DNA from: Bacteroidales bacterium | Lineage (GTDB): Bacteria; Bacteroidota; Bacteroidia; Bacteroidales; UBA932 | Assembly (NCBI GenBank): GCA_024401895.1 | Contig: JAKSKE010000005.1 | Location: 1 to 58,525, forward strand | Length of the DNA stretch: 58,525 bases | Reading direction: 5' to 3' | In this document: positions 43,801-50,647 of the stretch, piece by piece | Numbering within the stretch: the stretch's first letter is position 1 | Layout: the number at the start of each line of letters is the position of its first letter | The notes under the pieces: model-generated | Told to the model about the DNA's origin: nothing | Seen by the model: only the letters and a program-made list of their open reading frames with translations | Databases searched by the model: none | Program-made: the position numbers and the translations under genes

Positions 43801-44033
43801 CCGGCACAATGACCAGTGTAAACTGGGTAGATTTGCAGGATTCATCTGTCTATTTCGGCATTCCGGTAATAGGCTACCGCACAGCCGAAGGCACCTACCT
43901 CGAAAATAGCCAGCTGGAACCCGACGTGCTTGTGTACAACAAGCCCGAAGACATTGTAAATGGTGAAGACGCCCAGCTGCGGGCCGCCGTTGAAGAACTC
44001 CTCAAGCAGATCGACCAAAGCAAGCGGCAGTAG
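40836..44033 (+). CDS. Tricorn-type S41 serine protease, periplasmic
   Basis: 1065-residue protease. A signal peptide (MKKLISFAVSIFAATLISTA) is followed by two beta-propeller blocks with WD40/TolB-like repeats (KISPDGEKILF, FWSPDGKTIAFASDRNGSHDIYV, AAVSPDGKQIALI, FASDRNGTNQLY), a tricorn C1-like domain, a PDZ domain (about 770-850, LGLLFDLTYNGAGLKVAEVVEGG) and the S41 fold. GIVIDQRFNGGGRMHED and CDYSNAHGTP supply the expected nucleophile Ser966; H755 in NVSHTGSG is a candidate catalytic His. Tricorn degrades peptides behind the proteasome in archaea; exported bacterial versions probably digest periplasmic peptides. It ends at a strong terminator. Confidence 0.9.
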   Translation: MKKLISFAVSIFAATLISTAAAPLWMRDVKISPDGEKILFCYKGDIFVVSSNGGAAQRLTTLPSYEQTPFWSPDGKTIAFASDRNGSHDIYVMPADGGTATRLTGNSATELPLGFTPDGRNVLYSAYIQAPATSVQFPRTSLTQVYSVPVNGGKSVQVLGTPAQALSYNPDGSFFLYQDTKGMENTWRKHHISSATRDIWKYDTATGRHTNLTARPGEDLDPVLCGNTVYLLSEPSTGDARPRPEGWQTSINVYSFALDKPSEMTQVSHFKTHPVRFLSMGGGKLCYTWDGEIYTQIPGAQPRKLTIDVVLDENNPVLKQTASGNATEAAVSPDGKQIALIVRGEVFVTSVDYTTTKRITNTPGSESGVCFGKDSRTIIYASDRNGTNQLYEARIARKEDPDFANATLIEEKPLLPKAGVDRSAPKISPDGKKLAFIEDRTKLMVADLSSGNITQITDGSCWFDLGCPFAYDWSRDSKWLTLEYVPNAHDPYYNIGLVCAKGGEITDLTGSGYMNFSPKFTLDGSAIIFESDRFGMRSHASWGSLQDVFICFLNKEAMDRFNMSKEDIELSNADKKGKKDKKDSLKTVKVELEGIEDRIMRLTRSSCNLGSEIITKDGSKMYFTANYEGSMDLWSMNLKTREIRLVSKGSSGSFDSDAEGKTLFLLGRSFQKLDSDKLKPISYSAEYYLDHAAEREAMFDFVQREEAKRFYCTDMHGVDWNMYCDSYRKFLPHISNNYDFSEMLSELLGELNVSHTGSGYRAALKNGEPTGDLGLLFDLTYNGAGLKVAEVVEGGPCDKNSIECKAGNIITHINGVAVDDTDISLLLKGTVGKKTLVSIKGKKDMVVVPVSSATMNNLMYKRWVKQRAADVERLSGGRLGYVHIQSMNDASFRTIYNDLLGKYYKCEGIVIDQRFNGGGRMHEDIEILFEGEKYLTQVVRGRESCDMPSRRWNKPSIMLQCECDYSNAHGTPWVYHYKKIGKLVGAPVPGTMTSVNWVDLQDSSVYFGIPVIGYRTAEGTYLENSQLEPDVLVYNKPEDIVNGEDAQLRAAVEELLKQIDQSKRQ

Positions 44034-44053
44034 CCAATCCTGCAGGAGTCACG

Positions 44054-44089
44054 AAAATCGCCATTCTAGATATCTAGAGTGGCGATTTT
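44054..44089. terminator. Strong bidirectional hairpin between the rod-shape operon and the PUL
   Basis: A 36-base inverted repeat, AAAATCGCCATTCTAGA and its reverse complement with one T-G wobble, folds almost without a loop. On the plus strand it is followed by ATTTTTGGGG. It ends the tricorn transcript and can end the PUL transcript from the other side (the maturase stop is at 44166). It marks the boundary between two genomic styles. Confidence 0.75.
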
Positions 44090-44165
44090 ATTTTTGGGGC
44101 TAACATTTGGCAAACATTTCTCGTATTGTTGTTTGAAAATCGACCGTATAAATCTTCCAAAATTT

Positions 44166-45320
44166 TCATACTGACCTATTATTGCTGAGGATATAATCCC
44201 TCATTTTTTTCATTAGTTCTGCCGTATGCTCAAAATACATGCGGAAACCATCGCACAATACATTCCTTCCATTACGTCTATGTTCGGGGCAGCCTCCATT
44301 GCACAATGGAAGCCAGGCACATTTCATGCATTTTTCTGGCAATTCGTTTTTTTTGCCAAGGACAAAATCAATCCTGTCGGATGAAGCATATAGTTCTCCC
44401 AGACGTTTTTCTTTTATGTTGCCCAGCAGGTATTTCTTGTCTACGAAGTGGTCACAGGCATAGATATCTCCATTGTGTTCTATGGTCAATGAATCGCAGC
44501 ATATGTCATTGAAGGCACAGAGGCCGGGTGTGATACCGCACCATCCGGCAAGGGTTGCATCAAATGTCAGGACAAAGGTTTTTCCTATGTCATTACGTGA
44601 CCATTCATCGAAAACGTCGATAAGGAATTGCCCGAATCCTTCAGCTGACACTGCCCAGGGCATATCTTTGTCGGCTGCGGGAAGAAATTGCATGTAACGG
44701 CTCCCTATTTCATCACGCAGGAAGCGGTAAATCTCACGTCCTTGTCCTTCACTAGCCTTATTGATGACCGTCAGTGTGTTGAACTCTACTCTATACTTCT
44801 TCAACAGATTGATTGCTTCGGCTGTCTTTTTGAATGAAGAGTTGCCGGCCTTATCTTGGCGGTACTTGTCGTGAATATCCTGTGGGCCGTCCAAAGATAT
44901 TCCGACAAGGAATTTATTGTCTGCGAAGAATTGACACCACTGTTCATCCAAAAGAATTCCATTAGTCTGGATAGAATTGACGATGGTCTTTGAGCCTGCA
45001 TATTTCTTCTGATACTCCAGCGCTCTGCGGAAGAAGTCCAGTCCAAGCAGAAGAGGCTCTCCGCCATGCCAGCATATCGACAGTTCTTCGGCGTAGTTGT
45101 CCTCTATGAACTGTTTCGTGAGAAGCTCAAGGGTTTCATCTGACATCTTCGGCTGGTAGCCATTGTACAGCCTTGCCTTACCGAGATAGTAGCAATATGA
45201 ACAATTCATATTGCACGTGCTCCCCAATGGCTTTATTATGGCACTGAACCGAGGCCTGCCGAATTCTTTGAGTGCATTGGAAAGGGAGATCGTTCCCTTT
45301 CTATTTTCCTCTAACCTCAT
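44166..45320 (-). CDS. Anaerobic sulfatase-maturating enzyme, radical SAM with SPASM domain
   Basis: 384-residue radical-SAM enzyme that oxidises the Ser or Cys of a sulfatase to C-alpha-formylglycine without oxygen. The first cluster motif is CNMNCSYCYY (Cys36, Cys40, Cys43), then ELSICWHGGEPLLLGLDFF and FLVGISLDGPQDIHDKYR. The SPASM region supplies seven or so further cysteines (WCGITPGLC, ICCDSL, YACDHF, CMKCAWLPLCNGGCPEHR) for two auxiliary clusters. Its start overlaps the sulfatase stop by 20 bases, so it is co-translated with its likely substrate. General SPASM peptide maturases are the alternative, but the neighbour makes the sulfatase role strong. Confidence 0.9.
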   Translation of the reverse strand: MRLEENRKGTISLSNALKEFGRPRFSAIIKPLGSTCNMNCSYCYYLGKARLYNGYQPKMSDETLELLTKQFIEDNYAEELSICWHGGEPLLLGLDFFRRALEYQKKYAGSKTIVNSIQTNGILLDEQWCQFFADNKFLVGISLDGPQDIHDKYRQDKAGNSSFKKTAEAINLLKKYRVEFNTLTVINKASEGQGREIYRFLRDEIGSRYMQFLPAADKDMPWAVSAEGFGQFLIDVFDEWSRNDIGKTFVLTFDATLAGWCGITPGLCAFNDICCDSLTIEHNGDIYACDHFVDKKYLLGNIKEKRLGELYASSDRIDFVLGKKNELPEKCMKCAWLPLCNGGCPEHRRNGRNVLCDGFRMYFEHTAELMKKMRDYILSNNRSV

Positions 45321-46863
45321 TAAGTGTCTCCTGTAATTCTACTGCAATATCAGGATAAACAGATGCCACATTTTCCCTTTCCACGTTGTCCGTCATCTCG
45401 AAGAGCTGCGGAACATTAGAATTGCCCGTTTCGATCTCCGGGCCCCAGTCTATCATCAATGGCCCGTCTGACGGTTCAATGTATTTCCATTGCTTGTTCC
45501 GAATGGACATAGTGTGATCGTATGCCTGCTCGACAACCCATTCCCTATCCTTGTAATCCTTTCCGATAATCGTTGAAAGACTGTTCCAACTATCAGGAGC
45601 AGCATCGATTGGAAGTGAAGCATCTATGAGTTCCTTCATTGATGCGAAAAGGTCAATTTGGGAGACAAGGGCATTGCTGCTATCCCCTCCCGATATCCGA
45701 TTTGGCCATGAGACAATGAACGGGACCACTGTGCCAGCTTCGAGAACGCTGTATTTTCCGCCTCTCATACCGCCGGAAGGGTCATGGCCATTCAGGAGTT
45801 CTCTCGCCCTGTCTGCATATCCGTCGTCCAATACGGGCCCATTGTCGCTTGTCAGAATAATAAGCGTGTTTTCGTAAAGGCCGAGCTCTTTCAGAGTATT
45901 GACAATCTGCCCGACAGACCAGTCGAATTCTGCTATTGCATCACCGCGAAGTCCCATATTTGTCTTGCCACGGAAACGTTCGTGCGGGAATCTGGGGACG
46001 TGAACGTCGTTTGTGGCGAAGTACATAAAGAATGGTTCATCCTTATGCTTCCGTATATATTCCGTTGCGTGAACAGTTATGGAATCCGCAATGTTCTCAT
46101 CCTTCCATAGAGCCTTGCCACCGCCTTTCATATAACCGATACGGCCTATGCCATTTACTATCGACATACAGTGGCCCTGGCTTGATTTGAGATTGTAGCA
46201 CAGTTCGGGGTTGTCATATCCGGTGGGCTCCCCGGGGAAATTCTGCTCGTAATCCACAAAAATCGGCGCATCCGGATCATAATCCGCAACTTGTCCGTTT
46301 TCGATGAACACACAAGGGACCCGGTCTGCGGTCGCTGCCATGATGTAGGAATAGTCAAAGCCGATGTCTCCGAGAGCAATGGGGAGCGGAGCATTCCAAT
46401 TCTGGCATGCTGTTTCCTCGCCAAGTCCAAGATGCCATTTGCCGATAGCACAGGTTGAATAGCCTTCATCCTTGAACATATCGGCCATGGTATACTGTTC
46501 CGGCCTTATTATCATGCCGGCGTCTCCTCTTGCAATATCAGTATCAGGCCGTCTCCACGCATACTCTCCAGTAAGAAGTGAATAGCGTGAAGGGGTGCTT
46601 GTAGATGCCGTAGCGTGAGCATTCGTAAATCTGAGGCCGTCTTCGGCAAGTGCATTGACATTCTCGGTCTTTACATTCTTTGCTCCGTAACATTCCAGGT
46701 CTCCATATCCCAGGTCATCTGCCAGAATGATGATTACATTCGGCTTCTTCGATGTTGCCGTATTGTGTGAACATGATGCCAGCAAAGCGGCAAGCGACGG
46801 AAGCATGGCTGCCTTCACCACCCTGAACAAGCGCAGAAAACTCAACTCGAAATTCCGTATCAT
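45301..46863 (-). CDS. Serine-type sulfatase (S1 family), lipoprotein or secreted
   Basis: 520-residue sulfatase of the formylglycine family. Lipobox-like LLASC (Cys31) follows a basic N-region. Residues 41-60 read PNVIIILADDLGYGDLECYG, with the two metal-binding aspartates. The maturation motif is STPSR (Ser89 to Arg93) followed by YSLLTG, so the residue to become formylglycine is Ser89, not Cys. Further motifs are CAIGKWHLGLG, NDVHVPRFPHERF and LTSDNGPVLDD. It hydrolyses sulfate esters on glycans. The position on the sugar cannot be read from sequence, but GH20 and GH123 neighbours suggest sulfated N-acetylhexosamine or galactose. Confidence 0.92.
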   Translation of the reverse strand: MIRNFELSFLRLFRVVKAAMLPSLAALLASCSHNTATSKKPNVIIILADDLGYGDLECYGAKNVKTENVNALAEDGLRFTNAHATASTSTPSRYSLLTGEYAWRRPDTDIARGDAGMIIRPEQYTMADMFKDEGYSTCAIGKWHLGLGEETACQNWNAPLPIALGDIGFDYSYIMAATADRVPCVFIENGQVADYDPDAPIFVDYEQNFPGEPTGYDNPELCYNLKSSQGHCMSIVNGIGRIGYMKGGGKALWKDENIADSITVHATEYIRKHKDEPFFMYFATNDVHVPRFPHERFRGKTNMGLRGDAIAEFDWSVGQIVNTLKELGLYENTLIILTSDNGPVLDDGYADRARELLNGHDPSGGMRGGKYSVLEAGTVVPFIVSWPNRISGGDSSNALVSQIDLFASMKELIDASLPIDAAPDSWNSLSTIIGKDYKDREWVVEQAYDHTMSIRNKQWKYIEPSDGPLMIDWGPEIETGNSNVPQLFEMTDNVERENVASVYPDIAVELQETLNEVRGK

Positions 46864-46864
46864 A

Positions 46865-48913
46865 TCAGTTCTTGCTGAGCCATTCCTGGATCTTCACTGT
46901 CATAGGCTGTTCAAAATAGAAAATCCAATCACTGTTGAAAGTGAATGCAGAGAGATGATGATGGTGATTAAGGTCCTGAATATAGCCTTCGGCTTGAGAC
47001 ATGAAACGTGTCTTTCCATAAACGTCTATCAGTTTATCCTTCATGACTTGGAACGAATCACACACTTTTCTGATATTGGTCAGAGCATCGGTCTTGGCAG
47101 AATCTTCGGCCTTGTCATAAGCCTCCAATGCAAGGAGAAGCTTGACAGGATAATGGAACAGTTCATTTGTTACCTCATACACGTCGAATGCATACCTGTT
47201 GCGGAGCGCTTTACTTTTCGCATTATGGATTCCTTCAGCAATCTCAGTGTATCTTGCTTCCTCAATATGTGCCGCATCGAGCCTTCCTTTATACTGTTCG
47301 CTCCATTCTCCCGGTTTTTTGTCAAAGGGAAGATCTACAAGTTCGAAGATACCGTTTACCTCATATGCCGGATTTCTGACGCCTGATACAACCAATGCGG
47401 AGTCGAAAAATTCAACGCATTTTTCCATCTCGTCAATGAAACGCACATCTTCTCTTCCCAATCCCCACTCTCTTTTTGCATGGTCGGAAATATATTTTTC
47501 CGTATCTCCGGAAGATACATTCCAGGAATAGCTGCCGAGAGCGGCGAATCCACGCATTACTGTCTCATAATGATTGGACTCATCATCCCAAGCTGTAGCC
47601 ATGATGCCGTCGAAGTCATTCTCCGAAGCGAGTGAGCAGAAATCTTTGATATATTGAACCCTTGAATTCGTCCTTGGAATGAACGGGGTTTCCCCTGTTG
47701 ACGCGGCTGTGGCCGCAAACACCTTCATATCGTGTTTCTTATACCACGCAAGCAGATTTTTGTGCGAAAGTTTTGTGGGGTCATCATATTCCCAACGCAT
47801 GTAGATGCAGTTCTTCGGGAACATCCCGACAGCTCCATCAAGCTTGTCTGTATTCCAGTTTGCGATAATTTCCTCATCGGTGAGAGGTCTGTGAAGAAGC
47901 CACCAAAGGTCACTGTATTTAAGTGGCATATCATCCCAGAAAATCGGTGTTTTGCCGTGCGCCACGGCGAAATCGCAAACTTTGGAAAGCCATTCCATCT
48001 GGAGTTCGAATGCGGATTTTCCTGTTTCCTTGCATCTGTCGCAGATACCTATTGCCGAAATCTCATCACCGCCTATATGAAGATATTTGCTGTAAGGCAT
48101 TGACTCCATCGCTTCTTCGTATAGGTCGAACAGGAAGTCAAAAGTTTTCTGGTTAGTCGGGCACATTTCCCAATCGCTCTTCGGGTCTTCTCTCAGTTCC
48201 CAATGATGCTTAAGGATATAAGGAGCATGGCCGAGGCCCTGAACCAGAGGATGTATGATAATGTTTCTATCTTTGGCATAACTGCATAGAGCTTGCATTT
48301 CCTGCTTGCTTATAGCATTGCCGGCTGCTATTTCAGGATGCCTGACATATCGAAGTTTATCCTCAAGTTCCCATATTATGTTGTTCACCTTGTAAGATGC
48401 AAGCCTGTCTACCATTTCGTAATAGTATTGCATCCTGTCCAGGTGGTGCTTGGTGTCTATGTGTATGGCCCTGAAATCCATATCAGGGTAATCAGTAATC
48501 TTGGCGCAAGGAAGCGGTATATTGTTGTCATCGGCATCCTGTATCAACTGAGACAAAGTCTGAAGGCCATAAAACAAGCCTTCCTGCGCCTTTGAACTTA
48601 CTGTTATGGCATTTTTGCTTATTGTAAGCACATATCCTTCACTGTGGTCGGGTGTTCCGCCATCGGCAATCTTCAAGACTATTCCGACACCGGGGCATTC
48701 GGATTGTCTGAGGCCATCCAGATTGGCTGGTATTGACAGACTATATGCTTCCGGAAGAATTATATGTGAAATCTTCGATGTGTTTACATTCCCGGATGAA
48801 ACCACAACTGACTGCGGCTTAGGAAGCAGACTGAAAGCAGGATTCAACGATGCCGCAGAGGCCAGAATGCTTGTAAACAGGACAAGCGAAGTCAATATCA
48901 TCTTATGGTTCAT
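46865..48913 (-). CDS. Beta-N-acetylhexosaminidase, GH20
   Basis: 682-residue exo-enzyme with signal peptide MNHKMILTSLVLFTSILASA. The GH20b domain (about 25-145, KPQSVVV, EGYVLTISKNAITVSSKAQEGLFYGLQTLSQL) is followed by the TIM barrel (about 146-470) with DFRAIHIDTKHHLD and the catalytic pair in LHIGGDE (Asp283, Glu284). The C-terminal part is helical. It releases terminal beta-GlcNAc or GalNAc by substrate-assisted catalysis. The gap to the sulfatase is one base. Confidence 0.93.
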   Translation of the reverse strand: MNHKMILTSLVLFTSILASAASLNPAFSLLPKPQSVVVSSGNVNTSKISHIILPEAYSLSIPANLDGLRQSECPGVGIVLKIADGGTPDHSEGYVLTISKNAITVSSKAQEGLFYGLQTLSQLIQDADDNNIPLPCAKITDYPDMDFRAIHIDTKHHLDRMQYYYEMVDRLASYKVNNIIWELEDKLRYVRHPEIAAGNAISKQEMQALCSYAKDRNIIIHPLVQGLGHAPYILKHHWELREDPKSDWEMCPTNQKTFDFLFDLYEEAMESMPYSKYLHIGGDEISAIGICDRCKETGKSAFELQMEWLSKVCDFAVAHGKTPIFWDDMPLKYSDLWWLLHRPLTDEEIIANWNTDKLDGAVGMFPKNCIYMRWEYDDPTKLSHKNLLAWYKKHDMKVFAATAASTGETPFIPRTNSRVQYIKDFCSLASENDFDGIMATAWDDESNHYETVMRGFAALGSYSWNVSSGDTEKYISDHAKREWGLGREDVRFIDEMEKCVEFFDSALVVSGVRNPAYEVNGIFELVDLPFDKKPGEWSEQYKGRLDAAHIEEARYTEIAEGIHNAKSKALRNRYAFDVYEVTNELFHYPVKLLLALEAYDKAEDSAKTDALTNIRKVCDSFQVMKDKLIDVYGKTRFMSQAEGYIQDLNHHHHLSAFTFNSDWIFYFEQPMTVKIQEWLSKN

Positions 48914-48923
48914 GGGTTGTATT

Positions 48924-50642
48924 TTACTGTGTTACGGATAATTGTTTCAACAGTTTTTCTGCTTTGCTTACAGCTTTTTCTGCATCGGGATGCTCGCTAT
49001 ATCGGAACAATCCCATCACTTCGGAAAATTTGTTCCTTCCAAGTATCATCGCCTTTTCATAATTCTGGATACCATCCCTGAGTATCTCAAGTCTTGTACT
49101 GGCAATGGGAATACAAGTGGAGAAATCGTTTGACGAACGATAAATGAAATGATTGTCTCCAGCGGCGTTACTGCCATCCTGAGCATTCATCGGATCTGCA
49201 TTATACCAATAGTCAAATGCCCATCTGAGGAAGCCGTCATACCCATTTGCAAGGGCATACCAAGCCATATAACTCATCTCTGCCAAAGAATTGTCCTTTG
49301 TAACGTAGTTGTTAGGATATTCCTGAGAACAACTTGTATAGAACAGCACTCGTTGTGCTCCGCTCTTGTCTGTGCAGGAAATGATAGGGGCCTGTTCATA
49401 CAACTGTTCTGTGAGAGAGTAAGCATACCAGCTGCCGGCCGAACCTATCTTCCAGTCGGGGTCATTTGCCTTTATGAGACTGACAAGAGAGTTCAACTGT
49501 GGCTCCGGAATCTCATCCATATAAAGTACGGCTTTATCAAACCATCCTTTGGCTATTAGATGAGACTTGAATTCCAAAAGGAACTTGTTCCAGATTTTGG
49601 CATACTGCTCATCATTTATATCATATGAGACCCGCTTGCTTTGGCCGTCGTTCATGTCAAGATATCCTATACTGAGGTCCCAGCCATAGAGGGAGAAGCA
49701 GTCGATTTGCTTGTCTATTCCGAGGCTCATCATGAAATCAACATAGGCATCAAATTTCGTAAAATCAAATTCCCAGCCTCCGTTTTTGTTCAATTTCCAG
49801 TCAACCATCGTCTGACCGCGCCCGAAAGCACCGTCCTTGATATAGGTGGTTATTGCTTTCTGACCGGCATCTGCAAGAATGGTATAGAAAGGCTTGACGA
49901 GTTTGAAATAATCTTCCCCGAACGGTTCTACTGATTTCCCACTCTTCTTGCACAATGATGGAAGTTGGAACGGAAACTGCCAGATATCAAGATAGAATTT
50001 CCAATCGGAAACATCAGGAAGTATGCGATTCACTATAAGAAAAGACAAATTGTATGTATCCAGGACTTCCTCATTCTTCCGTATCTCTATTTTACCTGTG
50101 TACAGACCGGGAGCTGCATTTGACGGGATATTGACAGTCAGCCACATCTTCAATGGATCTGTTGCAGTAAAGCTGGTGATAGGAGTCTCTACAAGGGCAT
50201 CCGCTATTTTTACGGATACCCTTGAAGAGGCTTTCCCACACGTAGCGGTGTGTTCATCACCAGTTACATATTTTTCATAACGTATAGAAATATTTGAGGC
50301 TGATATCTGTGACCCTCCGGCATTCAAGTCGGAAACATCTACGCTGATGCCCCTGACAGGTTTTTCTTCTGTCCACAATATCAATTGCTTGTGAGCCCTG
50401 TCACCAAGCCAGAGCGTGTCCTTCCATTCCTTCTCGATAAATTTCTCATCGGTCTGTCCTTTGTGTATCTGTCCTTCGGAATATCTGTTCCATTTACTAT
50501 CGAACGATCCTTTCATAGTGGCCTCGACAATAGGAGTCGGATCATCTTTTCCCGAGGGTGTGGCCGGAGTCTTGCCGCACGATAATACGCAGGGCAGCAG
50601 AATGATGGAAGGAATAATGGTCAAAAAAGATATCAGCCTCAT
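48924..50642 (-). CDS. GH123-type hydrolase (DUF4091), lipoprotein
   Basis: 572 residues. Lipobox LSCGK (Cys22), a beta-sandwich domain (about 40-205) and a TIM barrel with DUF4091 at the end (about 210-560). The acid pair YMDEIPE (Asp376, Glu377) corresponds to the adjacent Asp-Glu used by characterised GH123 beta-N-acetylgalactosaminidases, and the late YDGFLRWAFDYW with ASTRLEILRDGIQNYEKAMIL is typical of DUF4091. GH123 releases beta-GalNAc from glycosphingolipid-type structures. DUF4091 is broader than proven GH123, so the activity is likely but not certain. Confidence 0.85.
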   Translation of the reverse strand: MRLISFLTIIPSIILLPCVLSCGKTPATPSGKDDPTPIVEATMKGSFDSKWNRYSEGQIHKGQTDEKFIEKEWKDTLWLGDRAHKQLILWTEEKPVRGISVDVSDLNAGGSQISASNISIRYEKYVTGDEHTATCGKASSRVSVKIADALVETPITSFTATDPLKMWLTVNIPSNAAPGLYTGKIEIRKNEEVLDTYNLSFLIVNRILPDVSDWKFYLDIWQFPFQLPSLCKKSGKSVEPFGEDYFKLVKPFYTILADAGQKAITTYIKDGAFGRGQTMVDWKLNKNGGWEFDFTKFDAYVDFMMSLGIDKQIDCFSLYGWDLSIGYLDMNDGQSKRVSYDINDEQYAKIWNKFLLEFKSHLIAKGWFDKAVLYMDEIPEPQLNSLVSLIKANDPDWKIGSAGSWYAYSLTEQLYEQAPIISCTDKSGAQRVLFYTSCSQEYPNNYVTKDNSLAEMSYMAWYALANGYDGFLRWAFDYWYNADPMNAQDGSNAAGDNHFIYRSSNDFSTCIPIASTRLEILRDGIQNYEKAMILGRNKFSEVMGLFRYSEHPDAEKAVSKAEKLLKQLSVTQ

Positions 50643-50647
50643 AATAA

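Noticed and set aside
44090..44165. Search for an attachment site or IS end at the PUL border
   Set aside because: No direct repeat, integrase or tRNA end was visible; only the hairpin.
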